From Anaerocolumna sp. (GTDB taxonomy: Bacteria > Bacillota > Clostridia > Lachnospirales > Lachnospiraceae): a stretch of 57,340 nt of DNA. The notes under the pieces were generated by a model. The model had not been told where the DNA came from. It made no database searches and was given only the letters and a program-made list of their open reading frames with translations. This document shows, one piece after another, positions 8,372 to 18,073 of this stretch. Where the stretch lies: positions 1-57,340 of the forward strand of contig JARBTX010000017.1 in NCBI GenBank assembly GCA_029239975.1. Reading direction: 5' to 3'. Numbering within the stretch: position 1 is the stretch's first letter; the number at the start of each line of letters is the position of its first letter. A program made the position numbers and the translations under genes.

Positions 8372-11230
8372 TTAGATTAGTTTTATGCTTAATAGTGAGA
8401 CACCTTTGTTTGGAACTAAATACAAATCATGTACTCCATTTATCTCAGTGATATCACCTTGACAAAGTACAAATTGTTCACCACCACCAGTGATCGGTAC
8501 TACTACTTCTCCAATTGGATCACTATTAACTAAGTCTGCAAATACTTGAATTGTAGCCTTACCAACAGGTGTAGCGGCAACTAACTCAATCATTTTTACT
8601 CCAGTGAAATCAACATCACCAAACTTAATAAATGGTTCTTCCATCCCAAAAGTACATAAGTAATGTTTATTTTTATCTTTATTAAAGTTCATTTTAACAC
8701 CAGATTTATCATCATAATTAATGATTGGAGTTGTGTTTCTTAATGTCTGAGCAGGGATTACTTCACTATCAATATAAATTGTTTTTTCTAATCGGATATC
8801 TTTGCTGCTTGCACCAGCCATAAATGTGTATTCGCCAGATTCAACACAGAATTTCTCTCGAGTTACATCATAAAATTCTAACGCATTTCCCTTTATTGTA
8901 AATTCGACTTTGACTTTTTCACCTGCATTAATATGAACACGTTTAAAAGCACAAAGCTGTCTTAAAGGACGCTTAACTCTAGGTGAATTTGCTTTATAAT
9001 ATATCTGAACAACTTCATCACCATCGGTATTAGATATATTTTCAACATCCAAAGTGATTCGTAATTTTAATTGCTCGTCTTTATTCTGTTCAAAAGCACA
9101 TAACTTCTCAACGGTTAAATTACTATAAAAATACTCTGAGTAACTTAACCCAAACCCGAACGGATACAATGGTTCACCATCATAATATAGATAAGTCATA
9201 TTATTTTTTATAATATCATAATCCATAATATCTGGTAATTCACGTATAGATTTATACCATGTCATAGGAGTTCTACCAGCCGGATTGAAGCGACCATACA
9301 ATACATCTGCGATTGCATGTCCTAACTCTGGACCTGCATGTGAGGTATAAAGAATCGCTGGCACATTATCATTCTCCCAATTTAGGGCATATGGATAACT
9401 TGAAACAACAACTACTATCGTATTTGGATTTGCTTCATATACAGCTTTAATAAGTTCTGTCTGATGTTTTGGTAAAACAATATCAGGTCTGTCATAACAC
9501 TCTCTTGCAACTTGAAGTGGATCATTTCCTACACAAACAACAGCAATATCTGATTCTTTTGCTAATTTTACAGCACGTTCTATACCATCAGAAATGGTTT
9601 CTTTTATAAATTGTTTATTAGGAGTCAACCTTGACTTTTGACAAGTAGTTAATCTATCATCCGTATCAACCATTACTTCGTGGTCATTCCAAGTATCAAA
9701 AGTGTAATAAGAAGATTCTTTCTCCTGATATTCCTTCGTTTTCAACCATTCTTTTACGAACCATCCATACGTATTATTACCAGATGCTTTTATATCTTTT
9801 TCATCTCTTAAAAACTTATGATTCTTTAATGAGAACAGATTTTGAGAACCAAAATCCCAATCATGGTATTCAAATGTTTCATCTAAACTAATTAGCTCTG
9901 ATAAAGCTCCTACTGTTTCATCTTCATTTACACTTACATACTTACCAGTTGATTTTGATTTGAATGCAACATGATCATAGGCATTATCAAATGTAACATT
10001 TTTTTCACCTAATAATTCTTTTAAACCATTTGCTACAGAGATATTATAATTTGAATACCCCGTATACCAATCCATATAATTTTTATCAGCAAGGGGACCA
10101 ACTACTGCAATTTTTTGTTTGGTATCTTCATATAATGGCAATAACCCAGTATTTTTTAACAATATTACCTGTTCTTTTGCGGCTTGATTATTTAATTTTT
10201 TATATTCATCACAATTAAGTAGTGAATCTGGTACATTAGCATATGGATTCTTTTCATCTGGATCAAATTCTCCTAAACGAAAACGTACAGCCAATACTCT
10301 TTTAATGCTCTCATCTAATTCTTCTTCTGTTAACAATCCCTTTTTTAATGCTTCTAAAACAGATTCTTGAACTAAATCAGCTTCATCAGTCATAATATCA
10401 GCACCTGCTTTAATAGATAAAGCAACACTTTCTGCATGAGTATCAACATAATGATGATCCGTTACAGTCTGTGAAAAATCAGCACCATCACTAACTATGA
10501 AATCAAGTCCCCACTGGTCTTTTACAATTGTTTTAAGATCAGGATTTAAAACAGCAGGTACACCAGATAATTCATTATAAGCTGTCATCATGGATACTGC
10601 ACCACCTTCCATTATAGAAGGTTTAAATGCATTATAATAATACTCATGTTTTGTTCTAGGTTCTAGATTGGATGAACTACTTATTCGATCCACTTCGTTA
10701 TTATTTGCACAGAAATGTTTTAGTGTTGGAACCGTTCTTAGATAATATGGGTCATCACCTTTTAGTCCCTTCGTATAAGCAATGGTCATCTGACCAGTAA
10801 GATAAGGGTCTTCTCCGTATGCTTCTTCTGTTCTACCCCACCTAGGATCACGCTCCATGTCTACTGTTGGACCCCAAATCATTAACTTACCCTTTTTGTT
10901 CTTTTGATAATATATTCTAGTTTCATTTCCAGCCAGTTCACCTAATTTGTACATAAGATCTGGATCAAACATAGCCGCCATGCCAATTGGTTGTGGTAAA
11001 ACGGTAGACGGTTCCTCTTCCGTTCGTCCTACATAACCTCTGGCAATTTCCCATCCAACATACCATTCTGAAATGCTTAGCCTTTCAATTCCTTTTTGCT
11101 TTGATGATACAAGTCCAGCTTTTTCCTTTAGTGTTAATCTTGATACTAAATCATTTACTCTAACATCTAAAGGTAAATCTGCATTACGGAATAACTCAGA
11201 ATTAAAACCATTGCCTTTTTTCTTATCCAT
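8372..11230 (-). CDS. GH3 beta-glucosidase-like enzyme with inserted domain and CBM6-like C-terminus
   Basis: 952-aa GH3 enzyme. The N-terminal barrel contains LKHFCANNNEVDR and FIVSDGADFSQ (nucleophile Asp in VSDG, near residue 248); the second GH3 domain starts around NQAAKEQVILLKNTGLLPL and carries VVCVGNDPLQVARECYDRPD. Between residues about 410 and 520 there is an inserted segment (STGKYVSVNEDETVG, FSLKNHKFLRD) resembling a beta-trefoil/fascin-like fold. A fibronectin III-like domain (GDEVVQIYY) follows, then a C-terminal CBM6-like beta sandwich (about 840-952, VKMIELVAA, GKATIQVFAD). No signal peptide. ATG 11230 is chosen because AGGAGG lies 7 nt upstream. Likely acts on beta-glucosides or beta-xylosides inside the cell. 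Confidence 0.88.
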   Translation of the reverse strand: MDKKKGNGFNSELFRNADLPLDVRVNDLVSRLTLKEKAGLVSSKQKGIERLSISEWYVGWEIARGYVGRTEEEPSTVLPQPIGMAAMFDPDLMYKLGELAGNETRIYYQKNKKGKLMIWGPTVDMERDPRWGRTEEAYGEDPYLTGQMTIAYTKGLKGDDPYYLRTVPTLKHFCANNNEVDRISSSSNLEPRTKHEYYYNAFKPSIMEGGAVSMMTAYNELSGVPAVLNPDLKTIVKDQWGLDFIVSDGADFSQTVTDHHYVDTHAESVALSIKAGADIMTDEADLVQESVLEALKKGLLTEEELDESIKRVLAVRFRLGEFDPDEKNPYANVPDSLLNCDEYKKLNNQAAKEQVILLKNTGLLPLYEDTKQKIAVVGPLADKNYMDWYTGYSNYNISVANGLKELLGEKNVTFDNAYDHVAFKSKSTGKYVSVNEDETVGALSELISLDETFEYHDWDFGSQNLFSLKNHKFLRDEKDIKASGNNTYGWFVKEWLKTKEYQEKESSYYTFDTWNDHEVMVDTDDRLTTCQKSRLTPNKQFIKETISDGIERAVKLAKESDIAVVCVGNDPLQVARECYDRPDIVLPKHQTELIKAVYEANPNTIVVVVSSYPYALNWENDNVPAILYTSHAGPELGHAIADVLYGRFNPAGRTPMTWYKSIRELPDIMDYDIIKNNMTYLYYDGEPLYPFGFGLSYSEYFYSNLTVEKLCAFEQNKDEQLKLRITLDVENISNTDGDEVVQIYYKANSPRVKRPLRQLCAFKRVHINAGEKVKVEFTIKGNALEFYDVTREKFCVESGEYTFMAGASSKDIRLEKTIYIDSEVIPAQTLRNTTPIINYDDKSGVKMNFNKDKNKHYLCTFGMEEPFIKFGDVDFTGVKMIELVAATPVGKATIQVFADLVNSDPIGEVVVPITGGGEQFVLCQGDITEINGVHDLYLVPNKGVSLLSIKLI

Positions 11231-11407
11231 AAGTAATCCTCCTAACGTAAACACCTATATGTAATTCTGTACTTATATTGTACCATCTATACTATGAATA
11301 ACAATGTAGATAATCACTATTAGAATGTACATTCTTGTGTAAACAAAATGCTCCTGTTATCAGTATTTATTAGTGTTGTAATGGTTTATAGCATTTGCTT
11401 TTAAGAT

Positions 11408-11450
11408 AAAAAAATCTCCTATATAGCAGTTCATCACTGTATAGGAAATT
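11408..11450 (-). terminator. Terminator after the YesL-like gene
   Basis: On the minus strand a stem of TCCTATA with TATAGGA plus an inner CAGT/ACTG stem precedes a run of seven T. It lies 36 nt after the stop of the gene ending at 11486. Confidence 0.75.
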
Positions 11451-11485
11451 TAATTAGTTTACATATTCACTTAAAACTCTTCTTC

Positions 11486-12238
11486 TTAATTCTCTTTGTA
11501 TCCATTTTCATTCTCTTCATGGTCATTATAATTCTCTTCATCCTGATTATCATTCAAAATATCATCTATATCTTCTGCATTTTCATCTGATATCTGCTCA
11601 CCATGTTCTTCATCCCATTTTTGCTTTTGTACTTCCAAATTCTCAAATATCTTCATCACATATGCTGAAACTACGAAAGCAACAACACCAACTCCAAACA
11701 TTAAAGCAAAGAATAATGTTGTAGTAGAATAGAAGCCTAAAAATGTTAAAACTGCAATCATTAAAATAATAATTATTGTTCGAAAGATATAACGAATGGA
11801 TATAGCGACAGAGTTCATAATTGTTCGTCCAATGGTATTTTCATACCTTGCTATAAGTGGGAAAGCGTATAGTATACAAAATGCATAAAGTATACTAGCT
11901 AATACGGTTATTCCTTTTAAGAATAAAGAGGGATTGTCCGATAAGTTAAAAAGATAATAATAATCTGTGCCTAGTATTACTCCAAATGCTAAAAATATTA
12001 ACCACATAATGGTACTTTGTTTAAAATTTTGTTTAAAGGAGTGAAAGAAACTTTTTACAATATACTCTTCTTCATTTTTTACCATCTTTAAACTTACATA
12101 ATAAATGGCTGTTGTTGATGCTCCTATTGTAACAATTGGTATGCTACATAATATCCACAGCAGATTCAATATTAAAATATCAGTTAACTTTGTTGCAAAT
12201 CTATAAAATGGACTATCAATACTAAAAAACTTCCCCAT
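11486..12238 (-). CDS. DUF624 (YesL-like) membrane protein
   Basis: 250-aa integral membrane protein with about five hydrophobic helices between residues 15 and 195 and a highly acidic, Asn/Glu-rich C-terminal tail (DENAEDIDDILNDNQDEE). The N-terminus FYRFATKLTDILILNLLWILCS is typical of DUF624/YesL, a family found next to LplB/LplC-type sugar transporters and carbohydrate two-component systems; here it lies just downstream of such a transporter. Role unknown; presumably an accessory of carbohydrate uptake or signalling. The acidic tail of about 45 residues is longer than usual. Confidence 0.85.
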   Translation of the reverse strand: MGKFFSIDSPFYRFATKLTDILILNLLWILCSIPIVTIGASTTAIYYVSLKMVKNEEEYIVKSFFHSFKQNFKQSTIMWLIFLAFGVILGTDYYYLFNLSDNPSLFLKGITVLASILYAFCILYAFPLIARYENTIGRTIMNSVAISIRYIFRTIIIILMIAVLTFLGFYSTTTLFFALMFGVGVVAFVVSAYVMKIFENLEVQKQKWDEEHGEQISDENAEDIDDILNDNQDEENYNDHEENENGYKEN

Positions 12239-12617
12239 GTTTCATCCTACCTTTTCTTATTTTTATATTATTATAGCATTCACATCTTACTTTATCTACA
12301 CAAGTACTACTAAATAAAGTATAAATTTTTAGATATATAAATGAATACCATCGCAATGAATATTGTTTTATATAAATACGATTTCACACTAAAGACATTT
12401 AATATTTGATTTTAATCATACTAATAGACATTAACTATTAGATTTTAATCATACTAACAGAGATTACATATTGTACTTAGCGTTAAAATCATTCATTCTA
12501 TTAGATGATTTGTTATATTATTCTAACAATTTATACATAACAATGTTCACTTCATAATTATAAAATTACTAAAAAATATAGGGGCTTACGCCCCTATATC
12601 CATTTATTTGTAGATAA
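12239..12617. other. Intergenic region with a two-copy direct repeat
   Basis: This 379-bp AT-rich gap holds the terminator at 12577-12598 and a two-copy direct repeat, GATTTTAATCATACTAA at about 12409-12425 and 12441-12457, with TAGA on both sides of each copy. The repeat lies upstream of the YesL-like gene and could be an operator, but nothing proves it. No other gene is supported. Confidence 0.5.
12577..12598 (-). terminator. Terminator after the solute-binding lipoprotein gene
   Basis: Perfect stem TATAGGGGC/GCCCCTATA with a 4-nt loop; on the minus strand it is followed by TTTTTT. It lies 20 nt after the stop of the gene ending at 12618. Confidence 0.92.
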
Positions 12618-14351
12618 TTATTGTTTCCAGAAAGCTGCTTTTGCTTGAAGAAGAGCTGTCATTTCTGCATTTGCTTCTTCTAAACCAGCATCTTTTAATT
12701 TGCCTTGGAATTCATCCCATAAAGCATCAAATTCTGATGGTTCACAAACTACAACTTGAACTAAATATTGCCATGAAATTTCATCTGCTTGAGTTACGAA
12801 ATCACTTAACATAGAATCAGATGGTACAGCAGTTTGCCATACAGCGCCGTAATCTGAAACTGGGAATTCTGCTGTTTGTGGGAAAATGTCTTTTAACATT
12901 TTAACACCCCAAGCTTCTGTAGCTGCTTTTTCAGCTGGATTATAAGTAGCAATCTTAGTATTTTCGTTTACTGTTGTATAAGTTTCGCCGTTAGCATCAA
13001 CTCTACCATCGCCGTATTCTGGGAATGGATAGCTGTGGAAACCAACACCTGTTTTCTTAGAATATTCAGAATCAGATTTACTATATTTGTATTCGTCTTC
13101 TGGAACAAAACGTTTACCATTGTCATCTAATTGATAGTTAACTCCTTCAATACCCCAGTGAGTTAATACTTGAGCTTCATCAGTACATAACCAATCAAGA
13201 TATTTGATAGCTGCTTCAGGATCTTCACAAGCTGTTGTAATACCAACACCCCATCCGCCTGAGTAACCTTGATCTGCAAGTGCTGCACTCTTAATGGTGT
13301 CATTTAAAGTAATTGGAAGACCTGCATAACTTCTATCATACATTTCTGCTGCAAGTAATGGAGCTACACCTTCAGCGAAATCCCAGCCAGCATCTGCAAG
13401 ACCTAATACACGACCTGTAGAAATTTTAGCAAGATAATCATCATGTGTTTGTGTAGCGAATTCTGGGTCTAATAAACCGATATCATACATATGGTTTAAC
13501 CATTTGTAGTATTCTTTTTGTCCTGGAGCTGAATGTTTGTAGCTTGCAGAGTAGTTATTTGCATCATCTACAATCCATTGTCCATTGTCAGGTGATCCTG
13601 AAGCAAAACCAGATGGATTAGATAATGTAATGTACCAATGCCAGTCAGCTGTAGAAAGTGTCATACCGATTGTATCATAAGTACCACCATCTGGACCGGT
13701 AACTGTTGGATTTTTAGCAACATAGCTTGCAATTAAATCTTCATATTCTTGAAGAGTTTTTGGTACTGGATAACCAGCATCAGCTAATACTGCATATTGT
13801 AATTGCATAGTACCATCTGTTGCATATTTTACAGCACCAACGCCACCAGATCCAAGTGTATAGATAGAAGGATCAGCTTCACTATACTTTAATCTTGAGA
13901 AATTGTCGCCATATAATTTTTTAATGTTTGGACCATATTGTTCGATAAGATCAGTTAAATCAATTAATGCACCAGCATCAACTAATTCAGCTGTACCACC
14001 CTTAGCGAAAATCATATCAGGATATTCCTGAGATGCAATCATAAGAGCGATTCTTTGATCATCACCATCGATAGGATAATCAGTTTGTAATGTTACACCT
14101 GTAAGTTCTGTAATTTTTTGAGCTACTGGATCTGTCCAAGGATCTTCTTGACCATCTGCATTGTAGAATGTTAATGTGATTGGTTCAATAGGAGCCTGTG
14201 TTGCTGCGTCTGTTGGTTCTTCTCCGGATGTTGTAGGCGCTGCAGTTGGTTCTGTAGTGCTTTTGCCATCATTTTTTTTGCCACAGCCAACTAACATAGT
14301 AGCTACCATAGCGATTACTAACAGAATTGATAAAAGTTTTCTGTTTTTCAT
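12618..14351 (-). CDS. Extracellular solute-binding lipoprotein of a carbohydrate ABC transporter (LplA-like)
   Basis: 577-aa binding protein. A signal peptide (MKNRKLLSILLVIAMVATML) ends at lipobox LVGC, followed by a Lys/Asn and Thr/Pro-rich linker, then a large family-1 solute-binding fold (PITLTFYNADGQEDPWTD, GGWGVGITTACEDPEAAIKYLDWL). The size (about 550-580 aa) and the partner permeases place it with the LplABC/YtcQ group that imports oligosaccharides. No ATPase gene is in the cluster; such systems normally use a shared MsmX-like ATPase encoded elsewhere. It lies 87 bp after the LplC-like gene and ends in a strong terminator. Confidence 0.92.
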   Translation of the reverse strand: MKNRKLLSILLVIAMVATMLVGCGKKNDGKSTTEPTAAPTTSGEEPTDAATQAPIEPITLTFYNADGQEDPWTDPVAQKITELTGVTLQTDYPIDGDDQRIALMIASQEYPDMIFAKGGTAELVDAGALIDLTDLIEQYGPNIKKLYGDNFSRLKYSEADPSIYTLGSGGVGAVKYATDGTMQLQYAVLADAGYPVPKTLQEYEDLIASYVAKNPTVTGPDGGTYDTIGMTLSTADWHWYITLSNPSGFASGSPDNGQWIVDDANNYSASYKHSAPGQKEYYKWLNHMYDIGLLDPEFATQTHDDYLAKISTGRVLGLADAGWDFAEGVAPLLAAEMYDRSYAGLPITLNDTIKSAALADQGYSGGWGVGITTACEDPEAAIKYLDWLCTDEAQVLTHWGIEGVNYQLDDNGKRFVPEDEYKYSKSDSEYSKKTGVGFHSYPFPEYGDGRVDANGETYTTVNENTKIATYNPAEKAATEAWGVKMLKDIFPQTAEFPVSDYGAVWQTAVPSDSMLSDFVTQADEISWQYLVQVVVCEPSEFDALWDEFQGKLKDAGLEEANAEMTALLQAKAAFWKQ

Positions 14352-14438
14352 GAATTTTCCCCCATTCTTGAATTTGTGGTTTTTTATTTAATTCCTTAAG
14401 ATTATGGGTAGTTTAATCTTAAAGATTTAAATCTTAAG

Positions 14439-15344
14439 TTAGTTTTTAACAGCACCTAATGTCATTCCTCCTACAAAGTATCTTTGTAAGAATGGATAAA
14501 CAGCTACAATCGGAACGGTTACTATAACTGTAATAGCCATTCTAACTGACTGTGGTGTAATGGATGCTACTGTTTCTAACGCATTTGCTTGGTGCATATT
14601 ATTTTGATTGATACCTGTGTCATTTAGTATCTCATATAACTTATATTGTAATGTAGGTAAGTTTCTGGCATAAAAATAAGTATCCATAAATGAATTCCAT
14701 TGTCCAACTGCTACGAATAGAGCTACTGTAGCTAAAACTGGCTTACATAATGGTATAATTATTTTGTAGAAAATGGTAAAGTCATTGGCACCATCAATTC
14801 TAGCAGATTCTTGTAATGCATCTGGTAGTCCATCTATAAATGATCTTACAAGAAGAATGTTATAAACCCAAATTAAACCAGGTATAATATAAACTAGAAA
14901 ATTGTTTGTAAGATGTAATGTTCTACCAATTAATAAGTATTCAGGAACTAATCCGCCACCAACATACATAGTGATTATAAATATGATAGTAAATAGTTTA
15001 TTGAAATAAAAATCTCTTCTGCTAAATACATAGGAAATCATTGCAGTAGCCATTAGATTAACGATTGTTCCAACTAAAGTTCTTAACACTGAAATAACAA
15101 ATGGTGTAAATAATTTTTCTTCTTTAAATAATTTTTCATAATTTGCAGTAGTAAATTTTCTAGGAATAATAAAATTCATACCCCTAACTGTATCTAATGA
15201 ATCATTTAATGAAATCGCTAATACATTTAAAAACGGATATAATGTTGCAATAATTACACTAAAGAAAAATATTAATAAGAAAATATCAAATCCAGTTAAC
15301 TTTTTATTTGACTTTAGATGTGATGTTTTGTTTGAATTTTTCAC
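14439..15344 (-). CDS. lplC: Carbohydrate ABC transporter permease (LplC-like)
   Basis: 301-aa permease with six membrane helices and the ABC ATPase contact (EAA) loop at LPDALQESARIDGANDFTIFY (about residues 185-205). The ending YFVGGMTLGAVKN is characteristic of LplC/YtcP proteins. It forms the transport channel with the LplB-like partner encoded 12 bp upstream. The substrate is inferred from the surrounding glycoside hydrolases only. Confidence 0.92.
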   Translation of the reverse strand: MKNSNKTSHLKSNKKLTGFDIFLLIFFFSVIIATLYPFLNVLAISLNDSLDTVRGMNFIIPRKFTTANYEKLFKEEKLFTPFVISVLRTLVGTIVNLMATAMISYVFSRRDFYFNKLFTIIFIITMYVGGGLVPEYLLIGRTLHLTNNFLVYIIPGLIWVYNILLVRSFIDGLPDALQESARIDGANDFTIFYKIIIPLCKPVLATVALFVAVGQWNSFMDTYFYARNLPTLQYKLYEILNDTGINQNNMHQANALETVASITPQSVRMAITVIVTVPIVAVYPFLQRYFVGGMTLGAVKN

Positions 15345-15356
15345 GATGATGACCTC

Positions 15357-16337
15357 CTATACTAATGTTCCTTCGCCAAAATGTTTAGCGAGTTTGTTAG
15401 CAACGAATATTAAAATCAAACTAATTGCAGATTTAAATATACCAATTGCAGTACCAAAGGAGTAGTCATTTTTACCGATACCATATGTGTAAGCATACCA
15501 GTCAAGTACATCAGCGAAATCTTTTGTGATGGCATTACTCATTAACATCTGACGTTCCATTCCGACATTAAGTACAGAACCAATACTTAAGATTAATAAT
15601 ACGATAATAGTCGGTCTGATACCTGGTAATGTAATGTGCCACATTCTTCTGAATCTACCTGCACCATCTACTTTTGCTGCTTCATATAGTCCTTGGTCAA
15701 TACCTGTCATAGCTGATAGATATATAATTGCATCCCAACCAACTTCTTTCCATACGTTAACCAAACATACAACGACCCAAAATCTCGGTCCAGATTTACT
15801 TAAAAATCCGATTGGTTCAGATATGAAACCTATTTTCATAAGTATTTCATTTAATACACCTGCATCTTTTAAGAAGATTTGGGCAATACTAGCAATAATT
15901 ACCCAGGATACAAAGTGTGGTAAATAAGAAATTGTTTGTGTTAATTTTTTAAATCTTATCGCACGTAATTCATTTAATAATAAAGCAAAACCTATTGAAG
16001 TAAAAAAGCCAAGTACTATACCTAAACCACTCATGGCTAACGTATTTCTTAATACTTCATAAAATCTGTCTCTACTAAATAAATCAATAAACTGTTCAAA
16101 TCCAACCCATTTTCTGTCCCAAATCGGTAATGCAAATGACTTAGGCCTTACATCTTGAAACGCCATAGTCCAACCCCACAATGGCACATATTTGAATATG
16201 ATAATCCAAATAACAAATGGTACTGACATATAATATAAATATCTCTGTTTATATATTAATTTCCATGTCAACTTTTCACGTTTTGGTTTTTGTACCAACA
16301 TACCATCTACCTTATGATACTTCACTTTCTTTTCCAT
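15357..16337 (-). CDS. lplB: Carbohydrate ABC transporter permease (LplB-like)
   Basis: 326-aa permease with six predicted helices and the EAA loop GLYEAAKVDGAGRFRRMW (about residues 215-235). ATG 16337 (protein start MEKKVKYHK) is chosen because an AGGGG site lies about 10 nt upstream and the longer reading frame adds a non-membrane N-terminus untypical of the family. It is the first gene of the transporter unit, downstream of a 190-bp region that follows the response-regulator gene. Confidence 0.9.
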   Translation of the reverse strand: MEKKVKYHKVDGMLVQKPKREKLTWKLIYKQRYLYYMSVPFVIWIIIFKYVPLWGWTMAFQDVRPKSFALPIWDRKWVGFEQFIDLFSRDRFYEVLRNTLAMSGLGIVLGFFTSIGFALLLNELRAIRFKKLTQTISYLPHFVSWVIIASIAQIFLKDAGVLNEILMKIGFISEPIGFLSKSGPRFWVVVCLVNVWKEVGWDAIIYLSAMTGIDQGLYEAAKVDGAGRFRRMWHITLPGIRPTIIVLLILSIGSVLNVGMERQMLMSNAITKDFADVLDWYAYTYGIGKNDYSFGTAIGIFKSAISLILIFVANKLAKHFGEGTLV

Positions 16338-16473
16338 TTGGTGTTGTCCCCTTTCACTCTTTGATACTATTATAAACATATTTATTCACTACGAACACCC
16401 TAATTTATTTATCTAAAATACCCTAATAATTTTATATTTATGTATTAATTTTAAAGATATATACTAATTTTAA

Positions 16474-16518
16474 AAGGGATTATTGCAATTATTTTGTAAA
16501 TAATTACAATAATCCCTT
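16474..16518 (-). terminator. Terminator after the response-regulator gene
   Basis: Long imperfect stem AAGGGATTATTG with CAATAATCCCTT, an inner stem of about 8 bp and a short T-run on the minus strand, 8 nt after the stop at 16526. It separates the regulatory operon from the transporter operon. Confidence 0.75.
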
Positions 16519-16525
16519 CCATATT

Positions 16526-18043
16526 TTACCTGCTTTTAAATTCCTTTGGACTTATACCAACGTATTTCTTAAACTTTGAATAGAAGTAGTCAATATTACT
16601 ATACCCAACCTTTTCAGATACCTGATAAACCTTTAAATCCGTATCCATTAGTAATCTTTTTGCATTTTTAATCCGTATTGAATCAAGAACATTATTAAAA
16701 TTTTCACCTGTATATTTCTTAAATATTTTACCTAAATAAGCACTATTGTAATTGAACATTTTAGCAATGGATTCTAGTTTTAAATCCGAGTTATAGTTTT
16801 TCTCCATATAGCTTAACATTCTTTTAACAACATTATCGCTACTTGCCACCCCTATGGCATCACTTATTCTTATACAATAGATATAAATTCCTTCTATGAT
16901 AGTTTCTAAGGTATCACCGTTTTTTATCATATTAAGCATATCTGAAACATCTGGCAGTGTAACTTTTTCTTTCTGATAATTCATATTAAATTTGTCATGT
17001 ACTTTCATCATATTATGTGTAATTCTTACTTTTGCCTCTGTTTCTTTGTATAATTGGCTTTGATAGTAATCTTTTCTACTATCTAAGTATTCTTTCATAC
17101 CATTCGTATCACCTATTTCAATCAGGCTACTTAATTTATCAGACACTGTATCATCATCTTTTATTTTATTTAATTCAAGTAATTTAATCGTAATAATACC
17201 TTTTTCTTCCACTAAGAATTGATACGCTATTAACATCCTTGCGCATTCATAAGAAAAATGTATATCCTCCCAGTGTGTCACATTATGACCTATTGTTATA
17301 AATAAATTATCACCTTGAATATTTTTAATTTTGTCGTTGTATTGCTTTAATACTTGTTCAAATTGTTCATAGGAATAACCTTTACCTATAAAGACTTGTC
17401 TTTCATCTAGATTTATCTTTTCAACATCACCTAATATATCTAAACCAAAATCTTCTGCCTCATCATAAGTTAATTCTGTAGGATCTGCATATTTTCTCTT
17501 TCTACTTAGTATAGCCACACAATATTTATTATGGTGAAAATCTAATCCATATTGCTTTATTTCACGTCGCAATACTTCCTTTTCACCTGTATATAGTAAA
17601 AGTCTTCGAAGAAACTCTTTTTTTGCTTTTAATTCACTTTTACTATAATAGGCGTCCAAATGCTTTTTTGCATTTAATTCTTCCACCATACCTTCAATAT
17701 TCTCAATTAATTCATCTTCATCAATTGGTTTTAATAAATAAGCTCGAACCCCTAAGGAAATTGCTGATTTTGCAAATTCAAAATCAGAATGCCCTGTTAA
17801 AATAATAAATTTACCATTAAACCCTTGTTCTTTCGCTTTTTTAATCAAATCAAGACCTGATAAGCCTGGCATCTTAATATCAACCAAAACTAAATCTGGT
17901 TGATATTCTAATACTTTATTTAAACCATCTTTACCATCAATGCCCTCTGCACAAATTTCAAACCCGTACTTTTCCCAAGGTAGTAAAATTTTTATACCTT
18001 CTCTTACTATTGGTTCATCATCAATAATCATAAGTTGATACAT
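16526..18043 (-). CDS. AraC-type response regulator (YesN-like)
   Basis: 505-aa two-component regulator. The receiver domain occupies residues 1-120 with the phosphoacceptor Asp55 in LVLVDIKMPG and acidic pocket IIDDEP at 6-11. A long helical linker follows, then two AraC helix-turn-helix motifs in the last 100 residues (LESIAKMFNYNSAYLGKIFKK, VGYSNIDYFYSKFKKY). It should bind DNA upstream of carbohydrate-use genes in response to the kinase encoded 30 bp upstream. Likely targets are the transporter and hydrolases on both sides. Confidence 0.93.
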   Translation of the reverse strand: MYQLMIIDDEPIVREGIKILLPWEKYGFEICAEGIDGKDGLNKVLEYQPDLVLVDIKMPGLSGLDLIKKAKEQGFNGKFIILTGHSDFEFAKSAISLGVRAYLLKPIDEDELIENIEGMVEELNAKKHLDAYYSKSELKAKKEFLRRLLLYTGEKEVLRREIKQYGLDFHHNKYCVAILSRKRKYADPTELTYDEAEDFGLDILGDVEKINLDERQVFIGKGYSYEQFEQVLKQYNDKIKNIQGDNLFITIGHNVTHWEDIHFSYECARMLIAYQFLVEEKGIITIKLLELNKIKDDDTVSDKLSSLIEIGDTNGMKEYLDSRKDYYQSQLYKETEAKVRITHNMMKVHDKFNMNYQKEKVTLPDVSDMLNMIKNGDTLETIIEGIYIYCIRISDAIGVASSDNVVKRMLSYMEKNYNSDLKLESIAKMFNYNSAYLGKIFKKYTGENFNNVLDSIRIKNAKRLLMDTDLKVYQVSEKVGYSNIDYFYSKFKKYVGISPKEFKSR

Positions 18044-18073
18044 TTCCCATCCATCCCTTCTACCTTACGTAAT